Source of the DNA: CAYNFH01 sp964396385
GTDB taxonomy: Bacteria; Armatimonadota; Chthonomonadetes; Chthonomonadales; CAJBBX01
NCBI GenBank assembly: GCA_964396385.1
Contig: CAYNFH010000163.1
Span: 1 to 15,465, forward strand
DNA: 15,465 bases
Reading direction: 5' to 3'
This document shows positions 7,801 to 15,465 of the stretch, piece after piece. The translations under genes were made by a program, and so were the position numbers. The notes beneath the pieces were generated by a model. That model did no database searches, had not been told where the DNA came from, and saw only the letters and a program-made list of their open reading frames with translations. Within the stretch, counting starts at the first letter, position 1, and every line of letters starts with the position of its first letter.

Positions 7801-8028
7801 TCGCCCGCACTCCAGCAACTTATCCTTGAACTCGATGTTCCCTCCGAGCGGGAGCAACTGGAGCGAAACATGACCAGCCTCCGTGCAAGGCTGGAGCAGA
7901 TTCCTCACGAGGTCAAGCGTGAGACCGACGCCATCCGGAAGCGGTTCGAGAACCCAACCCCGCGCCTCTTCCCCGTCGCCATAACCTACCTGATCCCTGA
8001 GCGGATCGCGAGGGAGGCGCTCCGGTAA
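4807..8028 (+). CDS. drmD: DrmD, SNF2-type helicase of class 1 DISARM
   Basis: This 1073-residue protein is a superfamily 2 ATPase of the SNF2/HepA type. Visible motifs in order are Walker A DDTGLGKT at 146-153 (K152), Walker B DEAH at 262-265, motif III SATPHNG from 299, motif V LLATDAASEGINLQ, and motif VI NPTRLEQRNGRVDRHGQ at 619-635, whose arginines serve as arginine fingers. A helical, coiled-coil-prone tail covers about 950-1050. The start is followed at once by GQIVEVRQRRYVV, a normal opening for the family. In class 1 DISARM, DrmD is the class-specific helicase that works with DrmMI and the DrmA/DrmB core, presumably translocating on incoming DNA. Its stop codon overlaps the start of drmMI (TAATG), so the two are probably translationally coupled. 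A HepA-like helicase from another restriction system is the alternative, but the neighbours favour DISARM. Confidence 0.9.
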   Translation: MSVRPSSPPDQGQIVEVRQRRYVVTGIQQMALPDHAAGAGIHGIEHLVTLSSVEDDALGEELCVVWQIEVGRRVYEKVTLPSPERGFDDPPRLDAFLDAVRWGAASLADVRTLQAPFRSGIVIEDYQLDPLVRAVQMPRVNLLVADDTGLGKTVEAGLICQELMLRHRVRRILIVCPSSIQIQWRDEMRDKFGLEFRIVDSSLMRDLRRKRGLHVNPWAHFPRLITSIDYLKRDRPLRLFRDTLPPDGQPTYPRTYDLLLVDEAHNVAPAGSGKYATDSLRTAAMRSLVPHFEHRVFLSATPHNGYPESFTALLELLDNQRFARGVAPDRDQLGAVMVRRLKSELPPKWDGSLRFPKRVLVPIEVQYTDVERSAHALLQAYSKVRQANARDNLERYATEFVLKLLKKRLFSSPAAFSATLTKHVESLRTARRRGASLGSRPSMSTLQRQVSDAEEEFADDDQFEEATEGTIDAASRLFHPLTGDEEKQVADLTRWAEDASARPDSKAKALLQWLHSNIKPGGAWTDRRVIIFTEYRATQKWLQGVLAQAGLAEGRGEERRLLILYGGMPSDQREAVKAAFQADPSVSPVRILLATDAASEGINLQNHCARLIHYEIPWNPTRLEQRNGRVDRHGQREPEVKVFHFVSAGFTERLKQSGAVPPSALDADLEFLARAVQKVENIRQDLGKVGPVIAAQVEEAMLGRRSRLDTTDADRAAEPVRKMLTFQRRLDEQIAKFREQLDDTRRTLRFTPENILSIVSIGLEVAEQPPLQEATLAGVWPDPSGRRKQCPVFTVPPLGGSWAQCADGLIHPHTREVRPITFDHAVAEGRDDVVLAHLNHRLVQICLRLLRAEVWSPEERRGLHRVTARLAQAVELDTPAAIAHGRLVVVGADGQRLHEEVVTAGGYLREGRFVRMNLGQTQTALSAALPDPVPEALRRRLVELWPTHDKPLLQALEARARERADGLTKTLQDRADKEVSDVTAILNELRRTIVAELESPALQQLILELDVPSEREQLERNMTSLRARLEQIPHEVKRETDAIRKRFENPTPRLFPVAITYLIPERIAREALR

Positions 8029-11000
8029 TGTCCATGCCCCGCCATCATGCCGAGTGGCTCTCTCTGATCGAGGTGTCAGGCCCCTTTCTGTCTCTTCCTG
8101 TTCTACTACGCGCGTTCCCCCAGGGGCTGGAGCCGCACGACCCTGAACACCTGAAGGTGCTCCGCCTAGCCTATGAGCAGTGGGAGGACAATCAGCAAGG
8201 GGGGCGGCCAGACCCTGCCATCCACCGGGCCTGGGTTCAGTTCGTTCTGAGCCAAACACTCGGCCTGCCTGAAGACGTCCTTGCGGAAGGTCAGGCCATC
8301 GCGGAGTCGATCAAGGCGACGGTGAGTGAGCACGGAGAGACCCTTCGTCCGCACACGGTGGTCGTCAATCCTCCTGGGGATTCGGATGCTGGCAAGGCTC
8401 GGCTCCTGATTCATGTTTATCCGCGCACCCAGGGGCTGGACAAGATCGTTCCCGGTTCACGCTGGATGGCCTCTCCATCGGCTCGCATGACCGAACTACT
8501 CCACGGTGCCGGGGTTCGGCTCGGACTGGTCACCAACGGAGAGCAATGGATGCTCGTGGACGCCCCGGCCGGGGAGACGACCGGGTATGCATCCTGGTTT
8601 GCCGCGCTCTGGCTGGAAGAGCACATCACCCTCCGTTCCTTTCGAACGCTGCTCTCGGCCTATCGCTTCTTCGGGGTGGCGGAGAAAGACACCCTAGAAG
8701 CATTGCTGGCGGAGAGCGCCACCGACCAGCAGGAGGTAACCGATCAACTCGGGTATCAGGTGCGGCGTGCGGTGGAGGTGTTGGTACAGGCCGTTGATCG
8801 CGTCGACCGGGACAGGGGACGCCACCTCCTGGCAGGAATCAGCGAGAAAACACTATATGAGGCCGCGCTCACCGTGATGATGCGGCTGGTGTTCCTCTTC
8901 TGCGCCGAGGAAAGGGGCCTTCTTCACCTGGGGGACGACCTCTACGATCAGCACTACGCCGTCTCCACAATGCGAGCGCAACTCCGGGAGGCGGCAGACC
9001 AAGCGGGAGAGGAGGTGCTGGAACGCCGCCACGACGCCTGGAGCCGCATTCTCGCAACCTGCCGCGCCGTGCATGGAGGCATCAAGCATGAAGCTCTCCG
9101 AATGCCTGCCTATGGAGGCGCGCTGTTCGACCCGGACCGGTTTCCCTTCTTGGAGGGCCGCGTGGCAGGGGATGAATTCCACTCCGCGCGCCCTCTACCT
9201 GTAGATAACCGGACGGTGCTCCACCTGCTCGAAGCACTCCAGGTGCTTCGGGTCCGGCTCCCTGGTGGTGGCCCCGCCGAACCTCGTCTCCTGTCCTTCC
9301 GCGCCCTCGACGTAGAGCAGATCGGCCATGTGTATGAAGGGCTCCTTGACCACACGGCACGGCGGGCTACGGAGCCGGTCGTAGGATTGGCGGGCACAAG
9401 GGACAAGGAGCCGGAGATTCCCTTGTCTGCACTGGAGATGCTGAACACCAAGTGGGACAGCGACCTCCTCCCATTCCTGAAGGATCAGACTGGGCGGTCA
9501 CCCAACGCGCTAAAGGCGGCGCTGCAACCACAACTGGGCCTGGAGGAGCAACGGCTCCTGACCATCGCCTGCGGGAATGACTCCGCGCTTTACTCCCGTC
9601 TCCTTCCATTTGCAGGGTTGCTCCGCTCGGATTCTAACGGTTACCCGGTGGTGATCCCGGCTGGAAGCGTTTACGTAACCCAGGGCACCGACCGCCGCTC
9701 CACCGGAACCCATTACACTCCCCGTTCGCTTACCGAGCCCATCGTGCAGCGCGCGCTGGAACCATTGGTCTACCAGGACGTGGCCGAAGGAGTAGAACCC
9801 AGCCCGGAGACGCTTCGCACTGCAAAGGAGATACTCGCCCTGCGGGTCTGCGACATGGCGACCGGGTCCGGAGCGTTTCTCGTCCAGGCGTGCAGATACC
9901 TGGCCGAGCGCCTGGGCGAGGCATGGAAGGAAGCGGAGAAAGCGCACCCCGGCGAGATACTTGTTACGCCGGAGGGTGACTTCTCGCTGGGAGAGGCAAC
10001 CGAGCGACTCATTCCTGCCGACGCCGACGAGCGCCTTATCATCGCCCGAAGGCTTGTAGCGGATCGATGCCTTTACGGCGTTGATAAGAACCCGATGGCA
10101 GTGGAGATGGCAAAACTCTCGCTCTGGCTGGTGACTATGCAGAAGGACCGCGCCTTCACCTTCCTCGACCACGCAATAAAGTGTGGCGACTCCCTCGTCG
10201 GCGTGACCAAGGATCAACTCCGCACCTGGTCGCTGGACGGTAAGGGCTCCGGGGCCCCTATCCTGGAGTTGATCGCCCAGAAGGGAATCAAGGAGGCCAT
10301 CGGATTGCGACGCCGACTCCTGCAACTCGCATCGAACGACGTGGCCGAAGTGCAGGAGAAGGAGCGGCTTCACCGGTCGGCGGAGCAGGCAATGGCGAAC
10401 GTCAAACTGGCCGCCGACCTGGTCGTAGCGCCGTCATTTGGTTTCACGAAAGCGAAAGACCAAGTCGCGGAGCGCAAACGCCTTCAGGCCCTCTACACTG
10501 CCTTGCCTACGGAGGAGAACGCACGGCAACTTCGCGCCAGAGCCGATGAACTGCTGGCAGGCCAACGCACCTTTCACTGGTGTTTGGAGTTCCCCGAGGT
10601 CTTTTTTGATCTGGTCGGAGACGACGGGGGAATAGCACTAGAAGCCAGCGAGCGCGATGGTTTCGACGTCATTGTGGGCAACCCACCGTTTATGGGCGGT
10701 CAGAAAATAACTGGCGTACTGGGCGTTCCCTACCGCGAGTACCTGGTGAACACGTTGGGGCACGGCAAGAAGGGCAGCGCCGACTACGTCGCCTACTTCT
10801 ACCTGCAGGCGTTCAACCTTCTCCGCACGACGCGCACATTCGGACTGATCGCGACCAACACGATTGCTCAAGGCGATACGCGGGAGGTGGGGTTAGAGCA
10901 GATCATCTCCTGCGCTGGATCGATCTACGCGGCAGTTCGCTCCCAGAAATGGCCCGGCGCGGCCAACCTTGAGGTGGCCGTCGTTCACCTTCACAAGGGT

Positions 11001-13007
11001 GACTGGCAATCTTCTCGAATTCTAGATGGCGCATCTGTGGGGATGATAACAGCCTTCCTCGATGATGGGACCGCCAGCGGAAAGCCGGTCCGTTTGATAG
11101 CCAATCAGGACAGATCGTTCCAGGGGTCTATTGTCCTCGGGATGGGATTTGTGTTGGAGCCAGAGCAAGCGCAGCGGCTCACTAGACTCGATAGCAAATA
11201 CGCCGACGTGCTGTTTCCCTACCTAAATGGGGAAGACCTCAACTCTCGCCCTGACCAATCAGCAAGTCGGTGGGTCATAAGTTTTTCTGACTGGCCCCTG
11301 GGACGAGTTGCACAGGCACTTCCGCATAGTGGTAAGTCCGTACTTTCAGCGATTCGGGAGTCGAACCGAACGATTTCCGATGAGTGGCTCCCAAAAGCGG
11401 GTTCCCGCTGGCTCTCCGCAGGAGAAGAGCGGCAGAGAAAGTGGCTCCAGTTGGGAGTAGTCCCGGACGATTACCCCGGTCCAGTTGCCGCTGACTACGT
11501 CGACTGCCTCAGGATCGTCGAACGGCTCGTAAAACCGGAACGAGACAAGCTGGCAAACGGCGACGCGACAGCGCGAGACCGTTCAAGACGGTGGTGGCGC
11601 TACGGTCGGCGAAGCGACGCACTGTATTCAGCGGTGGCTGGTCGTCAGTCTGTGCTCGCGATAACCAGGGTCACTCACCACGTCGTGTTTGGCTCAGTTC
11701 CGGCCCGCCAGGTGTTCGCCGACCGGCTTTTCATATTTCCTCTTGGATTGGGTGCTGAATTCGCAATACTACAGTCATGGATACATGAGTGTTGGGCGCG
11801 CCAGTATAGCGGGACGTTCGAGACGCGACTCAACTACTCCCCAACCGATTGTTTCGAGACGTTCCCGTTGCCAGCGCTGGATACAGACCGGGAGCACACC
11901 CTAGTCCAATTGGCTACTGGGTACTACGAGCACCGCCGCAACATAACCCGCCAAAGGGGCATTGGGTTCACCAAGGCGTACAATCTGTTTCACGATCCCT
12001 CTTTCCGAGATGACGACATAGAGGAGTTCCGCAAGTTCCATGTGGAGATGGACTACGGGGTCCGCGATGCGTACGCGTGGCACGACCTTGACCTTGGACA
12101 TGGCTTCTATGGTGAGGGGAAGGAGGCCCGCTTTACATTCTCTCCTGAAGCGAAACATGAGGTGCTCCGTCGACTCCTCAAGCTGAATCATGAGCGTGCC
12201 GCCCTAGAGGAGCAGCAGGCCGCAACACAAGCAGCCGATATACGGAGGACATCGCCGCGTAAGCGAGGGGCAAAGGCTCCTCCGGTAGAACACCCTGTGC
12301 TCGATGTCCTCGCGGAGCAGGCGACCGAACTCCCGACAATCGGAGCTTCTATCCCTGACAAGGTCTCATCGCACATTCGCGAAGAGGACATCGAACCCGC
12401 AATCCTCACTTGGCTCGTGGCGCGAGAAGCGGACATGTCCCTGATCGAGGGGATGCGGTCGCGCCCCATCGAACGTCGTCCCCTGTCGCCCGCGGTGCGC
12501 CGCCTTCACAGCGTACGGCTGGCAAAGGAGGAGTACGCCGTGCAGGAGATGGCGGGAGTACCCCTTACGCGCCAGTTTGAGCGCAAGACCTGGGGTCCGC
12601 TCTCCACCAGCTTCCGCGCCGCAGTGAAGCGTGCGGAGGAGAGGAAGTGGCTCGTCGTCGAGCGCTTCAGTGAAGACAGCAAGGCTACCTCCTACTCGCT
12701 TGGCCCGGAGGCGCTCTCAGCTATCGAGATCGCATTCGAGGTCATCGGCGACCGGGATCAGGCGGTCGAGGAGGTGCTCTTTTACATGGAGGGGGACGCC
12801 ACCATTGAAGCCGAGCGCCAGGCCACCGTCCACAAGGCGTGGGCCGATTTAGTGGCTGTCGGGAAGCCAGCCGACCGGGAGGCCGTGGTCGCGGAGGTTC
12901 AGCAGTGGAAGCCGAATCGCGCCGGTTTCTCTATGGGCGAGATCAGAGTAGCCTACGAGGACTTGAGGAACCGGGGTCTGCTCCGACCCCAGAAGGAAAG
13001 CCGGTAG
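8028..13007 (+). CDS. drmMI: DrmMI, Eco57I-like N6-adenine DNA methyltransferase of class 1 DISARM
   Basis: This 1659-residue protein has a full gamma-type adenine methylase core: SAM-binding motif I DMATGSGAFL at 609-618, GVDKNP at 684-689, CGDSLVGV at 719-726 and catalytic NPPF at 885-888. The N-terminal 300 residues include GVRLGLVTNGEQW (162-174), a strand common to the nuclease-like N-terminal domains of type IIG and PglX-like enzymes, but no obvious catalytic ExK was seen there. Target recognition likely uses about 1000-1300, with FPYLNGEDLNSRP at 1063-1075 and ETRLNYSPTDCFETFPLP at 1265-1282. A basic linker near 1406-1416 leads to a further 240-residue C-terminal region. DrmMI methylates host DNA so that DISARM spares it; a studied class 1 homologue methylates an ACACAG-type motif, but the site used here cannot be read. 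The ATG overlaps the drmD stop by one base. Confidence 0.92.
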   Translation: MSMPRHHAEWLSLIEVSGPFLSLPVLLRAFPQGLEPHDPEHLKVLRLAYEQWEDNQQGGRPDPAIHRAWVQFVLSQTLGLPEDVLAEGQAIAESIKATVSEHGETLRPHTVVVNPPGDSDAGKARLLIHVYPRTQGLDKIVPGSRWMASPSARMTELLHGAGVRLGLVTNGEQWMLVDAPAGETTGYASWFAALWLEEHITLRSFRTLLSAYRFFGVAEKDTLEALLAESATDQQEVTDQLGYQVRRAVEVLVQAVDRVDRDRGRHLLAGISEKTLYEAALTVMMRLVFLFCAEERGLLHLGDDLYDQHYAVSTMRAQLREAADQAGEEVLERRHDAWSRILATCRAVHGGIKHEALRMPAYGGALFDPDRFPFLEGRVAGDEFHSARPLPVDNRTVLHLLEALQVLRVRLPGGGPAEPRLLSFRALDVEQIGHVYEGLLDHTARRATEPVVGLAGTRDKEPEIPLSALEMLNTKWDSDLLPFLKDQTGRSPNALKAALQPQLGLEEQRLLTIACGNDSALYSRLLPFAGLLRSDSNGYPVVIPAGSVYVTQGTDRRSTGTHYTPRSLTEPIVQRALEPLVYQDVAEGVEPSPETLRTAKEILALRVCDMATGSGAFLVQACRYLAERLGEAWKEAEKAHPGEILVTPEGDFSLGEATERLIPADADERLIIARRLVADRCLYGVDKNPMAVEMAKLSLWLVTMQKDRAFTFLDHAIKCGDSLVGVTKDQLRTWSLDGKGSGAPILELIAQKGIKEAIGLRRRLLQLASNDVAEVQEKERLHRSAEQAMANVKLAADLVVAPSFGFTKAKDQVAERKRLQALYTALPTEENARQLRARADELLAGQRTFHWCLEFPEVFFDLVGDDGGIALEASERDGFDVIVGNPPFMGGQKITGVLGVPYREYLVNTLGHGKKGSADYVAYFYLQAFNLLRTTRTFGLIATNTIAQGDTREVGLEQIISCAGSIYAAVRSQKWPGAANLEVAVVHLHKGDWQSSRILDGASVGMITAFLDDGTASGKPVRLIANQDRSFQGSIVLGMGFVLEPEQAQRLTRLDSKYADVLFPYLNGEDLNSRPDQSASRWVISFSDWPLGRVAQALPHSGKSVLSAIRESNRTISDEWLPKAGSRWLSAGEERQRKWLQLGVVPDDYPGPVAADYVDCLRIVERLVKPERDKLANGDATARDRSRRWWRYGRRSDALYSAVAGRQSVLAITRVTHHVVFGSVPARQVFADRLFIFPLGLGAEFAILQSWIHECWARQYSGTFETRLNYSPTDCFETFPLPALDTDREHTLVQLATGYYEHRRNITRQRGIGFTKAYNLFHDPSFRDDDIEEFRKFHVEMDYGVRDAYAWHDLDLGHGFYGEGKEARFTFSPEAKHEVLRRLLKLNHERAALEEQQAATQAADIRRTSPRKRGAKAPPVEHPVLDVLAEQATELPTIGASIPDKVSSHIREEDIEPAILTWLVAREADMSLIEGMRSRPIERRPLSPAVRRLHSVRLAKEEYAVQEMAGVPLTRQFERKTWGPLSTSFRAAVKRAEERKWLVVERFSEDSKATSYSLGPEALSAIEIAFEVIGDRDQAVEEVLFYMEGDATIEAERQATVHKAWADLVAVGKPADREAVVAEVQQWKPNRAGFSMGEIRVAYEDLRNRGLLRPQKESR

Positions 13008-13015
13008 GAGAAGGA
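13006..13015 (+). promoter_or_regulatory. Strong ribosome binding site for the extra DISARM gene
   Basis: AGGAGAAGGA begins inside the stop codon of drmMI. Its AAGGA part ends 7 bases before the ATG at 13023, the usual spacing. A separate, strong site suggests that the extra gene is translated in its own right rather than being a read-through remnant. Confidence 0.75.
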
Positions 13016-13022
13016 AAAAGCC

Positions 13023-14033
13023 ATGTACCTGACCCCACCCGAGAGGTACTACATCATGCGGTACTTCGACGCGGTGAGTACAGCGATAGGCACACGGATG
13101 GTTTCGGGTTCACGCCCTCTGGAAGATCGCCTTACTTTTCTCCTGGGCGAACTCCTAGATGATAACTTCACCTCCCAGCACGTCCTCGACTATGGCCTGA
13201 ATCAACTCCATGCAGACCTCGTGACCTGCGGCGATTTTCACCGTGTAAGCGTAGTGTTGGAGACGCACGAACATAACCAGCACTTCGAGGGCAAGTACTC
13301 CTTCGCCGACTTGGGGATGGTGGTGAAGAACACAGACTACGGTGGAAGTTCGTTCGAGAAGGCGGTTCTTGTTCAAGCTAAGCGACTCTACGAGGAGGAC
13401 GATGAATACTCTCTGTACTCACAGTACAAAGGATTCGATTCCAAGCAATTTGAGAGGCTCCACGACCTCTGTGCGAAGTACGGGAGCAATGCCGCGTGCT
13501 ACATATTCTATAGTCCGCTGCTGTCCGCCTTCCGGGAAGCAGACTACAGGCGCATTTTGGACTTAGAGAACCGACGGAGATACTCGATGGTAGGCAGCAT
13601 GGTGCTCACCCCAACCCTCTCAATACATCTGGAGCTACCGCGTGCCGCGCATTCCTTTCATGTTGATGAAGGCCAGGTGCGGCGGTATCTGGAGTACGAT
13701 GCGAGGTACGGGGCGAACGGTCCGGGCGTACGGGTGTGCGGGATGGAATCCATCGGGCGTGTTACAAAGCAGCACGCAGACCAAGTGAGAATAGGCTCCC
13801 TCTACAAGGACGCAATAGACCATCCATACCACATTCAACATGCATTTGTTCCACTTTCCTGTTTTGTAGTGGATTGTCTGTTCGGTTGCAACTACGGCGA
13901 ACAAGAGCCGAGCCTCATCAAGCTCGCGCAGGGCAAGGTTCCGGTCGAGCAGGCGAGTGAGGAGCAACTTCCAATTCATGGAGTGAAGCACACATTGACC
14001 ATTCTTATCCGCGCGACGGCGGTACAGGGCTGA
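13023..14033 (+). CDS. Candidate PD-(D/E)XK nuclease encoded within the DISARM operon
   Basis: This 336-residue protein is not one of the five canonical class 1 DISARM proteins. The N-terminal half has the arrangement of a PD-(D/E)XK nuclease: a helix with acidic residues E34 and E43 (LEDRLTFLLGELLDD), a strand with D96 (FADLGMVV), then KAVLVQAKRLY with Q118-A-K120, the QxK form of the catalytic strand found in Mrr-type enzymes. After it come FDSKQFERLHDLCAKYG and ACYIFYSP, matching the alpha-helix and strand that usually close this fold. The C-terminal half is unrecognised; it has three cysteines close together (C280, C285, C289) that might bind metal. No membrane segment is visible. It lies 15 bases after drmMI and 21 before drmA, so it is probably part of the operon. 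Nuclease activity is inferred from motif spacing; the gene's existence is near certain. Confidence 0.85.
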   Translation: MYLTPPERYYIMRYFDAVSTAIGTRMVSGSRPLEDRLTFLLGELLDDNFTSQHVLDYGLNQLHADLVTCGDFHRVSVVLETHEHNQHFEGKYSFADLGMVVKNTDYGGSSFEKAVLVQAKRLYEEDDEYSLYSQYKGFDSKQFERLHDLCAKYGSNAACYIFYSPLLSAFREADYRRILDLENRRRYSMVGSMVLTPTLSIHLELPRAAHSFHVDEGQVRRYLEYDARYGANGPGVRVCGMESIGRVTKQHADQVRIGSLYKDAIDHPYHIQHAFVPLSCFVVDCLFGCNYGEQEPSLIKLAQGKVPVEQASEEQLPIHGVKHTLTILIRATAVQG

Positions 14034-14038
14034 CGTCC

Positions 14039-14044
14039 AAGGAG
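14039..14044 (+). promoter_or_regulatory. Ribosome binding site of drmA
   Basis: AAGGAG lies 10 bases before the ATG at 14055. It supports this start, which is followed by the conserved DrmA N-terminal segments in frame. Confidence 0.7.
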
Positions 14045-14054
14045 TGGGGGAACC

Positions 14055-15465
14055 ATGTCACTAAGCGAGGAAGCCGTTTGGGGCCCACAAAGCGAGATGG
14101 TGGAGGAGACGACGTCACCTCTTGCTTCCTTTTCGGCAAGCCAGATACGAGCGGAGCTTCACGGAGCCGTGCTCCGCGATCTCCTGGGTCCCGTTCGGGG
14201 GCCAGAGGAGGAAGTCAACGAACCCTCCGTCCACGAGCGTTACCTCGTGGGAACCCTCGCTCCGCGCCACCGGTTGTTGGAGCCGGAGCAGTTTGACTCC
14301 CTGGCCGAGGCAGGAGCCGGGGAGGTTGAGGAGGGTACTCCTGACTCAGACGGCCTACCGGCTACTTCGATGTTCCCGGCCAGCATCGGTCTTACCTTTT
14401 GCGTGGACGGAGCCACAGAATCCCTCCGAGTGACGGCGCATTGGGGCTGGTACCGGAAGGCCGAATCCGAACACCAAATGAGCGAGAAGACCGGCAAGCC
14501 GATTCTGGTCTGGAGGCGCACCCCGGTTCAGGGACAGACTGTGCTTCCGCTCAGCGTGGGACGGCTGGATGACTGGCATCCAAACCCGGACCAGCCGGAA
14601 GTGGTGGTGAGGGGCATCGCCCGGAAACGCCCCGGCGACTCCGAGTGGACAATTACACTTTTTCTCATCAACGGGCAGAAGGAGCCGAAGCAGAACCGCG
14701 ACTTCGCCTGGCTGTTTCAGCCGGAACTCCTTGTGGAGGGCTGTGCCGGAGAGCCCTGCTTCACCCGACGGAATACGCTGCGCGCAGGGAAGAAGCTCGA
14801 CCCGCAGGTAAGGGCGGAACTACAGGCGCTGGAGATGCTTTATCGCCAGCAGCCGGAGTTCGCGGTCGGTCATGGTGTCTCTGTCCACGCCGATCCCTCC
14901 GCCTCTGATCCGTACCGCGCAGCTTCCCTGTCCACCCGGTCCGTGCCCGTAAGCGAGGTAGCGCGGTTGACACCACCCACGCCGGACGACTTTCCGCTCC
15001 TGGCCGACTTTGTGCGCGACATGAGGGAACTCGCGGAGACGCCCCAAGAGTCACTCAGGCCCAAGCTCCAGCCGCTGGCAGCGGCATACTCCGACTGGAT
15101 TGAGGAGCAGAGGGCGCGGATCAATGATTCTGCCTCCGGGCTCGCCCCATACCGACAACCTGCGGAAGAGGCACTTGCGCGCTGCGAAGCGGCCAAGGAG
15201 CGGATTTCCGTTGGCATCGAACTCGTCTGCTCTGATCTGCACGCCGCTGAAGCCTTTCGGTTCATGAACCGCGCCATGTGGAAGCAGCGTGTCCATAGCC
15301 GCCTAGCGGAGCTAACGCGCCGGGGCGAAAGGACCTCTCTCGAAGAAATCGACCAGCCGGTCCAGCGTACCTGGTTCCCGTTCCAGTTGGCTTTCATTCT
15401 GATGAACCTACCTGGCATCACCCGGCTCGATCACTCGGAGCGTTCATCCTCAGCGGACGCGGTAG
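14055..15465 (+). CDS. drmA: DrmA, DISARM core helicase, N-terminal 470 codons (cut by right edge)
   Basis: The frame is open from the ATG at 14055 to the edge of the window. It carries segments typical of the DrmA N-terminal region: LRDLLGPVRGP at 40-50, ERYLVGTLAPR at 61-71, FPASIGLTF at 107-115, FQPEL at 221-225, VGHGVSVH at 271-278 and FQLAFILMNLP at 443-453. The last normally comes just before the Walker A motif (a PTGGGKT-like sequence), which therefore falls beyond the window. DrmA is a large superfamily 2 helicase-like protein that forms a complex with DrmB and binds DNA with a 5' single-stranded end; this complex is the core of DISARM. It follows the extra 336-codon gene by 21 bases. 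Nothing in the visible part suggests damage. Confidence 0.9.
   Translation, partial: MSLSEEAVWGPQSEMVEETTSPLASFSASQIRAELHGAVLRDLLGPVRGPEEEVNEPSVHERYLVGTLAPRHRLLEPEQFDSLAEAGAGEVEEGTPDSDGLPATSMFPASIGLTFCVDGATESLRVTAHWGWYRKAESEHQMSEKTGKPILVWRRTPVQGQTVLPLSVGRLDDWHPNPDQPEVVVRGIARKRPGDSEWTITLFLINGQKEPKQNRDFAWLFQPELLVEGCAGEPCFTRRNTLRAGKKLDPQVRAELQALEMLYRQQPEFAVGHGVSVHADPSASDPYRAASLSTRSVPVSEVARLTPPTPDDFPLLADFVRDMRELAETPQESLRPKLQPLAAAYSDWIEEQRARINDSASGLAPYRQPAEEALARCEAAKERISVGIELVCSDLHAAEAFRFMNRAMWKQRVHSRLAELTRRGERTSLEEIDQPVQRTWFPFQLAFILMNLPGITRLDHSERSSSADAV

Larger units (their letters stand above)
4807..15465 (+). other. Class 1 DISARM phage-defence operon (right end cut)
   Basis: The gene order is SNF2-type helicase, Eco57I-like adenine methylase, an extra 336-codon gene, then DrmA. 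DISARM class 1 is defined by drmD and drmMI together with the core genes drmA, drmB and drmC, so the first three canonical genes are present in the expected order. All run on one strand with spacings of -1, 15 and 21 bases, which supports one transcript. drmB (DUF1998) and drmC (phospholipase D-like) should follow past the right edge. The system restricts incoming unmethylated phage and plasmid DNA, while DrmMI marks host DNA. Confidence 0.88.

Noticed and set aside
9510..10373. 287-codon minus-strand open frame inside drmMI
   Set aside because: It runs opposite the SAM-binding region of the methylase and shows no motif of its own.
4807..13007. BREX or ordinary type IIG restriction-modification locus
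   Set aside because: A PglX-like methylase alone would allow it, but the preceding SNF2-type helicase and the following DrmA segments fit class 1 DISARM, and no PglZ, BrxC or BrxL gene is present in the window.

Overview
The window is GC-rich bacterial DNA. It holds a block of metabolic and accessory genes on the minus strand (about 1-4438) and, running the other way, a phage-defence operon on the plus strand (4807 to the right edge). No rRNA, tRNA, CRISPR array or transposase was seen. Taxonomy is uncertain. The Gfo/Idh/MocA dehydrogenase beside two PhyH-type dioxygenases, and the intergenic hairpins that start GTCATTCCGAG, would suit a free-living Armatimonadota-, Chloroflexota- or Planctomycetota-like genome, but this is a low-confidence inference.

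Left part, minus strand, in transcription order: a DUF1917/Bles03-like (putative phosphothreonine lyase domain) gene whose C-terminal end looks broken; a small unrecognised gene of 113 codons; a PhyH-type Fe(II)/2-oxoglutarate dioxygenase with an intact HxD...H triad; a second, divergent PhyH-like protein preceded by four perfect copies of an 8-bp repeat; about 420 bp of intergenic DNA filled with nested inverted repeats; a Gfo/Idh/MocA oxidoreductase; and, 24 bp beyond it, the first 85 codons of a HEPN-domain protein cut by the left edge.

Right part, plus strand: a class 1 DISARM operon. drmD (SNF2-type helicase) overlaps drmMI (a large Eco57I-like N6-adenine methyltransferase) by one base. 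A separate 336-codon gene follows, and then the first 470 codons of drmA, cut before its helicase motifs. drmB and drmC would be expected past the right edge. In DISARM, the methylase marks host DNA and the DrmA/DrmB machinery with its helicases acts on unmarked incoming DNA.

The most interesting item is the extra gene at 13023-14033, between drmMI and drmA. It is not one of the five canonical class 1 genes. It has the spacing of a PD-(D/E)XK nuclease active site (acidic residues near 34-43, D96, then Q118-A-K120 in a VLVQAKR strand, as in Mrr-type enzymes), and its own strong ribosome binding site. It is a candidate nuclease effector or accessory subunit for this DISARM system.
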